From positions 310,001 through 374,000 of the forward strand of contig NZ_SJSK01000001.1 in assembly GCF_004331645.1 (NCBI RefSeq): 64,000 nt of DNA. Direction: 5' to 3'. Below the pieces are notes generated by a model. It ran no database searches, was not told where the DNA came from, and saw only the letters and a program-made list of their open reading frames with translations. The stretch comes from Pedobacter frigiditerrae. Lineage in GTDB: Bacteria > Bacteroidota > Bacteroidia > Sphingobacteriales > Sphingobacteriaceae. A program made the translations under genes and the position numbers. Positions 37,403 through 45,683 of this stretch are shown here, in pieces (position 1 is the stretch's first letter; every line of letters begins with the position of its first letter).

Positions 37403-39700
37403 TTACAAAAGAGGAACGCTAATACCCAAGCTCACGTTTCTTCCTGGATTATAAATTCCTTCTGGTTTATATCTACTTTGGTGATTGTAATAAAGTTTAT
37501 CAGTTAAATTTTGTCCGGTTAACCAGATATTGATTTTACCATTTTTAACTTTTAAAGAAGTTCCGATACCTGCATCTAATAAAGTATAACCATCAGTCTC
37601 TGTCTCAAAACTATCAAAGCGATTTTGTTTAAAAACGTTTGTAACTCCAACTTTAATAAAGCTATCGCTTAATCCTTTAATTGTTGGCTCAAAACGTAAT
37701 TCATTATTTAAACTAGCTGCTGGTATAAATGGCAATGCAGAATTATCTGCTAAGTTTTTTGCCCGTACGTAAGCAAATGTGTTTTCAAAGTGAAGTGATT
37801 TAATCAAATGGAAATCTATAGATGCTTCTCCGCCTAAAAATTGCGCATCAGTTTGCACAAAACGATATAGAGGTAAAATACTAGTTGTTCCATCCTCTTC
37901 ATCATACGGGATAGTTTCATTATTGAAATTACCTGGATAAATGTAATTGTAAATGCGATTGCTATAAGCATTCAATCCTAAGGTTACTTTCTCCGCATTA
38001 TATGCTAAACCTAAATCAAATTGCAAACTTGTTTCTTGCTTCAAATTGCTGTTTCCAACTTCGTATCTAAAAGTACCTTCATGTTTACCATTTGCGCCAA
38101 GTTCGGCAATATTTGGCGCCCTAAAACCAGAACCCACATTTCCTTTTAGGTTTAAGTTTTTAGCCAATTCAAAAGCAAAACCTAGCGAGCCAGAAATATT
38201 TGAGAAGTTGTTGTTAAAAGCTTTAAAAACTTGAGTTCCATTTTCAAATAAGTCAGCACCATCTATATTTTTATAATCATAACGCACACCTGCATTTAAC
38301 GCACCATTTTTAAAGTTGCGTTTCAAATAGGCAAAAACTCCTATATTATCACTCACATAATCTGGAATTAAAAACTCATCGCCAGCATTTACATTGGTTT
38401 GATGCATTCCTTGTACACCAATTGTTGGCTCCCAAGTTCCACTGTTGGCGAAAGAATATTTAACATCATAGGTATAAGAGTTTAATCCTAAATTTAATCC
38501 AGGTTCATCCTTACTTTCTTCAAATTCTTTACGAATGTTTCTTTGCAAGGCCAAGGTGGTTTTCAATTGTCCACCGCCTAAAAGGATGTTACTATTTATT
38601 GCAGCACGATAATGATTAATGTTTTGAAAAGGTAATCCTAGTTTTCTTGTCCTAGCATCACTGTTTGAAATTACATTACCATCTTCATCTAAATAATCGC
38701 CATTAGCATCTGGACCTTCCTCTACTAAACCAACATTGGTATTAAATCTCGATAAGCTTAAATGCGCATAACCCCAAGTTTTATTTAAACCAAGCATTGT
38801 GCTAAAATTAGTCTCGTTAAATCCCGAGTTCGGTACTGTTTTATCTTTGTAGCTAAACCCGTAAGCATTTTTGTAAGAAACACGACCGCGATAAACAAAA
38901 CCATTTGTATTGCCCTGCAACATTAAAGAAGAAGCAGTTAAACCGTTATTAGTTCCATGGCTAGTTGTGAAATTTCCATTAAAATCTCCTGCTGGCGGCA
39001 CCAAATCATCAATAATATTGATTACCCCACCCAAAGCATCAGAACCATAAAGTAAACTTGCAGGCCCTTTTAAAATCTCAATTCTATTGGCAGAAAACTG
39101 GTCTACTTCTGCGCCATGTTCATCGCCCCATTGTTGGGCTTCTTCTCGTGCTCCATCAACAATAGTTAAAACCCTGTTATACCCTAAACCTCTAATTGAA
39201 GGTTTTGAAATAGCGCCACCAGTGGTTACTTGAGAAATTCCAGGAACTTTAGAAATGGCATCAATAATATTTGTACCAGCAGATTGAGCTAACTTTTCTC
39301 GATTTACAGAAACTACTGCCAAACTATTTGTTTTGTTATTAGAGCTATAAGGTGTTCCGGTAATTACTACCTCAGCGCTTTCAATAACAGAAGATTCTAA
39401 AGCAAAAGTAATTTCTTTAGCTAAGCTTAAATCTACTTGCTGAGAAGTAGTTTTATAGCCAACGTATCTAACCTCTACCAAAAACTTTCCTTTTGCCGGT
39501 ACATTGGTAAAAGTAAACTCTCCATTTACATTGGTTGTAGTGGTGGCTTTTAAATCTGAGATATAAACAGTAGCGCCAGAAAGTGGCTCTTTTGTATTGG
39601 CATCGGTAACCTTCCCTTTAAATTCTGCTAAAACATTGGCATAAGTTGGTAGGGTAAAAAAAGTAACTAGTACAACCAGTAATAGGTGTATCTTTTTCAT
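37403..39700 (-). CDS. TonB-dependent receptor, possibly metal-related (ZnuD-like)
   Basis: A 765-residue outer-membrane receptor. A signal peptide spans 1-21, a CarboxypepD_reg domain about 26-105, and the plug about 110-240 (SVNREKLAQSAG, IRGLGYNRVLTIVDGAR, ILKGPASLLYGSDALGGVINII). The barrel ends in a C-terminal TonB-receptor strand (RNVSLGISVPLL). The ATG at 39698-39700 is used rather than a longer frame, because it gives a normal signal peptide. An acidic, His-containing loop (QQWGDEHGAEVDQ) and the barrel pattern recall zinc/metal receptors of the ZnuD kind; this is tentative. A small Cys/His-rich exported protein is encoded upstream. Confidence 0.87.
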   Translation of the reverse strand: MKKIHLLLVVLVTFFTLPTYANVLAEFKGKVTDANTKEPLSGATVYISDLKATTTTNVNGEFTFTNVPAKGKFLVEVRYVGYKTTSQQVDLSLAKEITFALESSVIESAEVVITGTPYSSNNKTNSLAVVSVNREKLAQSAGTNIIDAISKVPGISQVTTGGAISKPSIRGLGYNRVLTIVDGAREEAQQWGDEHGAEVDQFSANRIEILKGPASLLYGSDALGGVINIIDDLVPPAGDFNGNFTTSHGTNNGLTASSLMLQGNTNGFVYRGRVSYKNAYGFSYKDKTVPNSGFNETNFSTMLGLNKTWGYAHLSLSRFNTNVGLVEEGPDANGDYLDEDGNVISNSDARTRKLGLPFQNINHYRAAINSNILLGGGQLKTTLALQRNIRKEFEESKDEPGLNLGLNSYTYDVKYSFANSGTWEPTIGVQGMHQTNVNAGDEFLIPDYVSDNIGVFAYLKRNFKNGALNAGVRYDYKNIDGADLFENGTQVFKAFNNNFSNISGSLGFAFELAKNLNLKGNVGSGFRAPNIAELGANGKHEGTFRYEVGNSNLKQETSLQFDLGLAYNAEKVTLGLNAYSNRIYNYIYPGNFNNETIPYDEEDGTTSILPLYRFVQTDAQFLGGEASIDFHLIKSLHFENTFAYVRAKNLADNSALPFIPAASLNNELRFEPTIKGLSDSFIKVGVTNVFKQNRFDSFETETDGYTLLDAGIGTSLKVKNGKINIWLTGQNLTDKLYYNHQSRYKPEGIYNPGRNVSLGISVPLL

Positions 39701-39778
39701 AATAATATATTTAAGATAAAGAGGAATAGCTGAAGCCATCCATTTATCGAACAATTAGACAATAAATTTTTAGTAATT

Positions 39779-39920
39779 GCGTCACCCTGAATTTTTCAGT
39801 AGCTTCTATTGAATTTTTGACTTCAAGAAAGCTTCTCTGCTTATTTCAGGGTCTTTGGTGATTTAACAATGCATAAAAGATGCTGAAATAATCCAGGTAA
39901 TTATCGGGACAGCATGACGC
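39779..39920. repeat. GCGTCA..TGACGC inverted element
   Basis: Ends GCGTCA (39779-39784) and TGACGC (39915-39920) are inverted, and an inner pair (CACCCTGAA / TTCAGGGT) is present. The element sits between the small Cys/His protein and the receptor gene and could form an RNA structure within their common transcript. Confidence 0.45.
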
Positions 39921-39931
39921 CTCTAGAAGTA

Positions 39932-40279
39932 TTATGAAAAAACTGGAGGTCCTCTTAGTGAGGTAGAAATCAGTTCGGTGTATGAACTGGTTACAATTGG
40001 TATATTTTTAGACATCAACTTACTATTTAAATAAGTGATGAAAGTTGCACTTGAAATGGTATAATTTTTCTCGAAATGAGCTTTACAAATTAAACAGGTA
40101 TCTGCATTGGTTTTAACGTGAACCTTATGTGTGCAGTTTTTCTCGACTGAACTAGTAGCGACCTCTGCGTGATGATGCAAAGCGCTCCAAGGTGTAATGG
40201 CAAGGGAAAATACCCAAAGCATCACCAAGGTTAAAATTCGTTGAATATGTAAACGTCTCTTTTTCAATTTCTTTGACAA
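39932..40279 (-). CDS. Small exported Cys/His-rich protein upstream of the TonB receptor
   Basis: A 115-residue protein with a basic N-terminus and a hydrophobic signal/anchor (about 14-32). Potential metal ligands follow: ALHHHAEV, then CTHKVHV and TCLICKAHF (Cys-x2-Cys). The remainder has no recognisable fold. The frame starts at TTG 40279; no ATG lies upstream, and the first ATG (codon 20) would remove the basic n-region, so the start is uncertain. It is read in the same direction as the receptor 231 nt downstream and divergent from hutU. A metal-handling accessory role is inference. Confidence 0.6.
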   Translation of the reverse strand: MSKKLKKRRLHIQRILTLVMLWVFSLAITPWSALHHHAEVATSSVEKNCTHKVHVKTNADTCLICKAHFEKNYTISSATFITYLNSKLMSKNIPIVTSSYTELISTSLRGPPVFS

Positions 40280-40304
40280 ACCTAAACAAATAACAATAAT
40301 TTTC

Positions 40305-40312
40305 TACATTTG
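40305..40312 (+). promoter_or_regulatory. -7 promoter box TACATTTG before hutU
   Basis: An exact TAnnTTTG match lies 20 nt before the hutU ATG. The divergent small exported protein starts only 53 nt away, so the two promoters share this region. Confidence 0.5.
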
Positions 40313-40332
40313 GCTTGTAACATTGCCTTGAT

Positions 40333-42000
40333 ATGACCACAAATATAAACGAAGGTTTAAACCTAAAAGTTAAGAACACACCAACGGGAAGTACATTAAC
40401 CTGTAAAGGTTGGGTACAAGAGGCAGCATTAAGAATGTTGTTAAACAACCTAGACCCAGAGGTTGCTGAAAGACCAGAAGATTTAATTGTTTATGGCGGA
40501 AGAGGAAAGGCCGCTCGTAACAAAGAAGCTTTAGAACTAATTATTAAAGCCTTACAGAACTTAGAAGATAACGAGACTTTATTAATTCAATCGGGTAAAC
40601 CAGTAGGTGTTTTACCAACTCATAAAGATGCACCAAGGGTTTTAATTTCTAATTCGCAATTGGTTCCAAAATGGGCAACACAACAACATTTTGATGAGTT
40701 GGAAGATAAAGGCTTAATGATGTACGGCCAAATGACAGCTGGTTCTTGGATATATATCGGCTCACAAGGAATTGTACAAGGCACCTACGAAACCTACTCG
40801 GCACTTGCCAAAAAACATTTCCAAAGTAATTTAAAAGGAACGTTAAATGTTACTGCTGGTTTAGGCGGAATGGGCGGCGCACAACCTTTGGCCATTACAA
40901 TGAATCAAGGAGTTTGCCTAGCGGCGGATGTAGAAGAATGGCGAATCAAAAAGCGCTTAGAAACCAGATATATTGATGAAATTTCTTATGATATTGATGA
41001 AGCAATCGACAAAGCATTACAATACAAAAAAGAAAATAAGGCACTTTCAATTGGTGTAGTTTGCAATGCAGTTGAGCTTTTGCAGCGATTAATTGATAGA
41101 AATATTGTTCCAGATACATTAACCGACCAAACTTCTGCACACGATCCATTGATTGGTTATTTCCCAGAAGGATTAGGTGTAGCTGAAGCAAATGTATTAA
41201 GAACTGAAAACCCTACCGAATATACCAAGCATTCTTACGCTACAATGGCTAAACATGTTCAGCAAATGCTGGAGCTACAAAAACGTGGCGCAATCACTTT
41301 CGATTATGGCAATAACTTGCGTGGAAGGGCTTTGGAAGCTGGTGTTAAAAACGCTTTCGATTTTCCTGGCTTTGTACCTGCCTACATTCGTCCTTTATTT
41401 TGTGAAGGAAAAGGACCTTTTAGATGGGCAGCCTTAAGTGGCGACCCTCAAGATATTTATGAAACCGATAAATTGATTTTGGAGTTGTTTCCAGAAAATG
41501 AAAGTTTACGCCAATGGATTAAAATGGCTCAAGAACGAATTGCTTTTCAGGGTTTACCTGCCAGAATTTGTTGGCTGGGGCAAGGAGAAAGAGAAAAAGC
41601 TGGCTTAGCCTTTAACAAATTAGTAGCCGATGGAAAAGTGAAAGCGCCTATTGTTATTGGTCGCGACCATTTAGATACGGGCTCTGTTGCTTCTCCAAAT
41701 CGTGAAACAGAAGCTATGCTTGATGGCTCCGATGCTGTTGCAGATTGGCCAATTTTAAATGCGCTGATCAATACTGCTGGTGGTGCAAGTTGGGTTTCTT
41801 TGCATCATGGTGGTGGTGTTGGCATTGGTTATTCTATTCACGCCGGTATGGTTATCGTTGCCGATGGAACTGAAGACGCAGCAATACGCATTAAACGTGT
41901 ATTACATAACGACCCTGCAATGGGCGTAATTCGCCACGCTGATGCTGGTTACGATATTGCAAAAGATACATTAAGAAAACATAGATTGGGATTGAAGTAG
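40333..42000 (+). CDS. hutU: Urocanate hydratase
   Basis: A 555-residue NAD+-dependent enzyme converting urocanate to imidazolonepropionate, step two of histidine catabolism. The NAD-binding segment is [28 protein letters not shown], split around residues 175-200. The active-site cysteine lies in [21 protein letters not shown], and [17 protein letters not shown] is the conserved C-terminal block. The length matches the family (about 555). It is monocistronic and separated from hutH by 6 kb containing unrelated genes. Confidence 0.96.
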   Translation: MTTNINEGLNLKVKNTPTGSTLTCKGWVQEAALRMLLNNLDPEVAERPEDLIVYGGRGKAARNKEALELIIKALQNLEDNETLLIQSGKPVGVLPTHKDAPRVLISNSQLVPKWATQQHFDELEDKGLMMYGQMTAGSWIYIGSQGIVQGTYETYSALAKKHFQSNLKGTLNVTAGLGGMGGAQPLAITMNQGVCLAADVEEWRIKKRLETRYIDEISYDIDEAIDKALQYKKENKALSIGVVCNAVELLQRLIDRNIVPDTLTDQTSAHDPLIGYFPEGLGVAEANVLRTENPTEYTKHSYATMAKHVQQMLELQKRGAITFDYGNNLRGRALEAGVKNAFDFPGFVPAYIRPLFCEGKGPFRWAALSGDPQDIYETDKLILELFPENESLRQWIKMAQERIAFQGLPARICWLGQGEREKAGLAFNKLVADGKVKAPIVIGRDHLDTGSVASPNRETEAMLDGSDAVADWPILNALINTAGGASWVSLHHGGGVGIGYSIHAGMVIVADGTEDAAIRIKRVLHNDPAMGVIRHADAGYDIAKDTLRKHRLGLK

Positions 42001-42003
42001 ACT

Positions 42004-42022
42004 CATCCTGAGCTTGTCGAAG
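42004..42022. repeat. CCTGAGCTTGTCGAAGG element after hutU
   Basis: Directly after the hutU stop, CATCCTGAGCTTGTCGAAGG is a further copy of the dispersed CTGAG/TTCGA word also seen at 29961 and 30041. A partial reverse match (ATTACGCTCAGACCG) follows at about 42042-42056. Confidence 0.5.
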
Positions 42023-42100
42023 GACAATTGAAGAGTTTTCGATTACGCTCAGACCGACAATTCTTTAATTTTTCCAAAAATAATATTAAGTTTGCCTTAA

Positions 42101-42150
42101 GGAAATGGTGTCTTCCTATTTGAACCGCCCTAAAAAGCTGATGACGCCTG
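42101..42150 (+). promoter_or_regulatory. Fluoride riboswitch (crcB motif)
   Basis: The leader before the CLC-type channel carries the conserved fluoride-aptamer sequence. GGAA (42101-42104) pairs with TTCC (42113-42116) around ATGGTGTC. GGTGTC (42107-42112) pairs with GACGCC (42143-42148), giving the interlocked helix. AACCGCC and GCTGATGACGCCT hold the conserved nucleotides of the motif. The gene downstream is a fluoride-type CLC protein, the expected partner. An alternative hairpin at 42147-42178, just before the ATG at 42184, could be the expression platform. Confidence 0.93.
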
Positions 42151-42178
42151 GTTATGAATGTAAAAACATTTAATCAGG
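42147..42178 (+). promoter_or_regulatory. Possible riboswitch expression-platform hairpin
   Basis: CCTGGTTA pairs with TAATCAGG (one wobble), and AATGT/ACATT forms an inner stem around AAAA. It uses the CC at 42147-42148 that belongs to the aptamer helix, so the two structures should be exclusive. It ends 5 nt before the preferred start codon. Confidence 0.5.
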
Positions 42179-42183
42179 GTATT

Positions 42184-43491
42184 ATGTCATTAAAAAAAGA
42201 AAAATCGATCAGCAAAAAAATCAATCTTAATATTTTAATTTTTTTCAGGAAATATCCTGCTATTCCATACATCTTAAAATGGCTGTTTATCAGTTTAATT
42301 GTAGGTGGCTTAATTGGCACAGCATCTGCCGGATTTTTGCAATCTTTAGAATGGGTTACCAATTTCCGAGAAAATCATATATGGATAATTGGCTTTTTAC
42401 CAATTGCAGGTTTGCTTATTGGCTTGCTCTATTATTATTGGGGCAAAGATGTTGAAGCAGGTAACAATTTATTGATTGATACCATTCATGAACCCAAACA
42501 AATTATTCCTTTTAAAATGATGCCCTTTGTGTATTTGGGCACAATGGCTACACATCTATTTGGTGGTTCTGCAGGACGTGAAGGTACTGCTTTACAAATG
42601 GCAGGTGCAATTGCCGACCAATTCAGCAAACCTTTTAAGCTGTCTTCAGATGAGAGAAAGATTTTAATTATTGCCGCAATTGCTGCAGGTTTTGGATCTG
42701 TTTTCGGAACACCTTTGGCTGGCGCCGTATTCGGAATGGAAGTCTTTTTAATCGGCAAATTAAAATACGATTCGATTTTTCCTGCATTTGCATCAGCAAT
42801 CATTGCAGATTTAGTTACTAAACTTTGGAATACACACCATACCGTTTATCACATAGACTTTGTTCCAAATGTTTCTTTCTTAAACCTTATTTATGCGATA
42901 ATTGCAGGTGTTATTTTTGGCTTATGCGCCGCAGCATTTAGCAAAACCTTGCATTATGTTGGTTCTATTTTCAAATCGAAAATAAAATATCCTCCACTTA
43001 GACCATTAATTGGAGGTATAATCCTGGTAATCATTATTTACCTTTCAGGAACTACGAAATACATTGGCTTAGGTATTCCAACCATTGTTGAATCATTTAA
43101 CCAACAATTACCAACTTATAGTTTTGCCATAAAAATGGCATTAACCATACTCACTTTGGCTGCTGGTTTTAAAGGCGGCGAAGTAACTCCACTATTTTTT
43201 ATTGGCGCAACCTTGGGCAGTGCTTTATCGTTATTTTTGCCGTTACCCGTTGGACTTTTAGCCGGAATGGGCTTTGTTGCTGTTTTTGCTGGTGCAACCA
43301 ATACTCCTTTAGCTTGTATATTTATGGCAATGGAGTTATTTGGTAGCGAATGTGGAATATATGTGGCCATTGCTTGCACTATTTCTTACCTGCTTTCTGG
43401 CCCCAATGGAATTTATGGCAAACAAGCAGTAGGAGAAGCTAAACATAGTAGATTTAAGAACTACATCAATAAGCGAATCAGCGAGATTTAG
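42184..43491 (+). CDS. CLC-type fluoride/proton antiporter (CLC-F)
   Basis: A 435-residue membrane protein of the CLC family. The first selectivity motif is GNNLL (about 93-97) instead of GSGIP, a feature of the fluoride-specific CLC-F branch. GREGTAL (about 131-137) holds the gating glutamate, followed by FGTPLAGAVFGMEV and a second-half KGGEVTPLFFIGATLG. It expels fluoride from the cytoplasm. An ATG at 42154 is in frame but lies at the aptamer edge inside the alternative hairpin, so ATG 42184 is preferred. The fluoride riboswitch upstream fits the function. The 3' end overlaps the convergent FAD gene by 4 nt. Confidence 0.92.
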   Translation: MSLKKEKSISKKINLNILIFFRKYPAIPYILKWLFISLIVGGLIGTASAGFLQSLEWVTNFRENHIWIIGFLPIAGLLIGLLYYYWGKDVEAGNNLLIDTIHEPKQIIPFKMMPFVYLGTMATHLFGGSAGREGTALQMAGAIADQFSKPFKLSSDERKILIIAAIAAGFGSVFGTPLAGAVFGMEVFLIGKLKYDSIFPAFASAIIADLVTKLWNTHHTVYHIDFVPNVSFLNLIYAIIAGVIFGLCAAAFSKTLHYVGSIFKSKIKYPPLRPLIGGIILVIIIYLSGTTKYIGLGIPTIVESFNQQLPTYSFAIKMALTILTLAAGFKGGEVTPLFFIGATLGSALSLFLPLPVGLLAGMGFVAVFAGATNTPLACIFMAMELFGSECGIYVAIACTISYLLSGPNGIYGKQAVGEAKHSRFKNYINKRISEI

Positions 43492-44897
43492 TTATAATAA
43501 GCATCAAATAGCTTATTTCTAAATTTATATTCAGGGTCATATTTTTTCTTTAATTTGAAAAATTCCAAGGCATTAGGATATGCTTTCAAAAATTGTTCTT
43601 TACGAGCATAGATTTGATATGGCAAATAATAAGAACCTTTTTCGACTATTGAAGCATCAATTAATTGACCTGTCCATATTTTTACTTTTTCTTTATCAGC
43701 ATCTAAAACTCCTTGTTTATAATAAATTACAAAAGCAAAAACTTCAGCCTTTGCCCAAGCCATCTGTGAGCCAGGGTCGCGATTTGCATGCCTAATTGAA
43801 ATATTCATTACGTTGACTTTATTCTCTTTCAAAACCCTAATCATTTTTGGATAAAAAGAACCAAATTGCGCTATAGGAACAAAGTATTCTTGCAGTACAT
43901 AAGTAGATTTCTCACGAGAACTTGGTTCCAATTCTGCCACATCATAAGTCGCCTCATAATTTCTCCACTCAACTACGTTTCCAGAATAATACAATGGATT
44001 AATAACATCCTTTCTTAACCATTTTCCAAAGCAAGAATTTGAAACAGTTTTTATCGCGAATCGATTCATCACATAACTACCATCATTGGGCTTCAACCTG
44101 TCTTTAATTGTCAATTCCTTATCTGTTTTCATATAAGAAATTGCCCTAATCTCATCAAAATCCCTAGGGTAAATATCTGCGTTATGAAAAATTACATCTG
44201 AATTGTTTTTTATGGTGTTTGAGAAAAAATGATTGTATCCACTAATCTTCATTACGGTATCTTTCCGTTCTACTTTACAATTTTCTGTTAATGAAAGGGT
44301 AACTTCTGTAATTACCCCAATACCACCATATCCTCCAATTGCAGCATAAAAAATTTCTTGATTTTGGAATGGGCTAGCGGCTATCAAATCACCATTGGCT
44401 AGTAAAATTTTTATGCTTTTAACTGATAAAATAATTGGGCCTTGTCCAACATATCTGCCGTGTACATTTACACTTAAAGAACCACCAACAGTGAAATTTG
44501 CATAAGTCTGCATTATTTTAACCGACAAATCGTACTTGTCTATAAATTGAATTAATTCTCTCCACCTTATTCCTGCTTGAACTGTAATTTCTTTTTGCTC
44601 TTTCGAAAAACTAATAATACGATTGAACTTACGCATATCTATTTGGATTGTATTCTCAGTTGCAGTTTGTCCACCCATACTAAATCTTCCTCCGCCTATA
44701 GAAATTGTTCCTTTTTGATTTTTAACAACACCTATAATTTCTGAGTTAGTTGTTGGCACTACAACTCGCTGAACCTTTATTGGGTTAAGTTGAGAAACAT
44801 CATTAACAATATTTTGTTCTTCTTTTGGGTTATCAATTGAACAAGAAGAAATTATTAATAGAAAATAAAGTATCGATAGTCGAAAATATTTTTCCAT
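43488..44897 (-). CDS. Secreted FAD-binding oxidoreductase lipoprotein
   Basis: A 469-residue protein of the FAD_binding_4/D-arabinono-lactone-oxidase-like group, with a lipobox (IISSC, Cys about 19) so it is outside the cytoplasm. The flavin segment IGGGRFSMGGQT (about 68-79) is followed by VQAGIRWRELIQFI, ANFTVGGSLSVNVHGRYVGQG and GYGGIGVITEVTLSL. Where related enzymes have a His for covalent FAD (GGGHS) this one has Arg-Phe, so the flavin may be non-covalent. The substrate is unknown. It converges on the CLC gene with a 4-nt overlap. Confidence 0.85.
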   Translation of the reverse strand: MEKYFRLSILYFLLIISSCSIDNPKEEQNIVNDVSQLNPIKVQRVVVPTTNSEIIGVVKNQKGTISIGGGRFSMGGQTATENTIQIDMRKFNRIISFSKEQKEITVQAGIRWRELIQFIDKYDLSVKIMQTYANFTVGGSLSVNVHGRYVGQGPIILSVKSIKILLANGDLIAASPFQNQEIFYAAIGGYGGIGVITEVTLSLTENCKVERKDTVMKISGYNHFFSNTIKNNSDVIFHNADIYPRDFDEIRAISYMKTDKELTIKDRLKPNDGSYVMNRFAIKTVSNSCFGKWLRKDVINPLYYSGNVVEWRNYEATYDVAELEPSSREKSTYVLQEYFVPIAQFGSFYPKMIRVLKENKVNVMNISIRHANRDPGSQMAWAKAEVFAFVIYYKQGVLDADKEKVKIWTGQLIDASIVEKGSYYLPYQIYARKEQFLKAYPNALEFFKLKKKYDPEYKFRNKLFDAYYN

Positions 44898-45025
44898 AAT
44901 CCAATATCAATAAATTTCAGGAAATTACAGCTCATTTTATTGCAAATTCGTGATAAATAAAATCTTAATTTTGAGTGCTTTCGCAAACCAACACCACATT
45001 TTTTACGTTTTTAAATAAAAAGAAA

Positions 45026-45679
45026 ATGGCAACTCAGGCGCAAATCAAAAAAGGTTATATCGATTACGTTTTAACACATAACGAGCAACCTAAATCAGTT
45101 TATAGTTTTGTTAAGAAATTAAAAATAACAGAGGCTGATTTTTATGCTTTTTATGGTTCGTTTGAAAGCATTGAAAAGAACATTTGGTTTGAGCTTACTG
45201 TAGAAACCATTGATGAGATTCAGAAACAAGAACTTTGGGAGCAATATTCGTCAAGAGAGAAAATATTATCCTTCTTCTATAGTTATGTTGAGTTGCTGAA
45301 AAGTCAAAGAAGCTTTGTAATTTATAGTTTGAAAAAACACGGCATTAGGTTATCAACTCCTGAAGTTTTATCGGGGGTTAAACCGATTTTCGAAAACTTC
45401 GCAGAGCAAATTATTAATGAAGGTTTGGAAAGTGGCGAACTTGCCGAACGCAAATTCTTTAGCAAACGCTATAAAGATGCACTTTGGGTTCAATATGCAT
45501 TTATCTTAAACTTTTGGGTAAATGATGATAGCAATGGTTTTGAAAAAACAGATGAAGCCATTGAAAGAGGCATTCAAGTTACGTTCGATTTATTTCAACG
45601 TTCTCCAATAGACAACCTTTTCGAATATGGAAAATTCCTTTCGCAAAACGGAAAGTTGAAAGAAAAGATGGGATTTTAG
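45026..45679 (+). CDS. TetR-family regulator paired with UbiB-like kinase
   Basis: A 217-residue protein whose N-terminal helices (IKKGYIDYVLTHNEQPKSVYSFVKKLKITEADFYAFYGSFESIEKNIWFEL, about 6-56) are of TetR helix-turn-helix type. An all-helical C-terminal region follows. The ATG at 45026 (MATQAQIKKGY) is preferred over an upstream GTG at 44975, whose added residues (Thr/Phe-rich) look non-coding. The UbiB-like kinase gene starts 4 nt after the stop, so the two are coupled. The regulator may control this operon; the ligand is unknown. Confidence 0.8.
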   Translation: MATQAQIKKGYIDYVLTHNEQPKSVYSFVKKLKITEADFYAFYGSFESIEKNIWFELTVETIDEIQKQELWEQYSSREKILSFFYSYVELLKSQRSFVIYSLKKHGIRLSTPEVLSGVKPIFENFAEQIINEGLESGELAERKFFSKRYKDALWVQYAFILNFWVNDDSNGFEKTDEAIERGIQVTFDLFQRSPIDNLFEYGKFLSQNGKLKEKMGF

Positions 45680-45683
45680 GCTA

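Noticed and set aside
40152-40448. 98-codon minus-strand frame over the hutU start
   Set aside because: It overlaps both the small exported protein and hutU and has no coding character.
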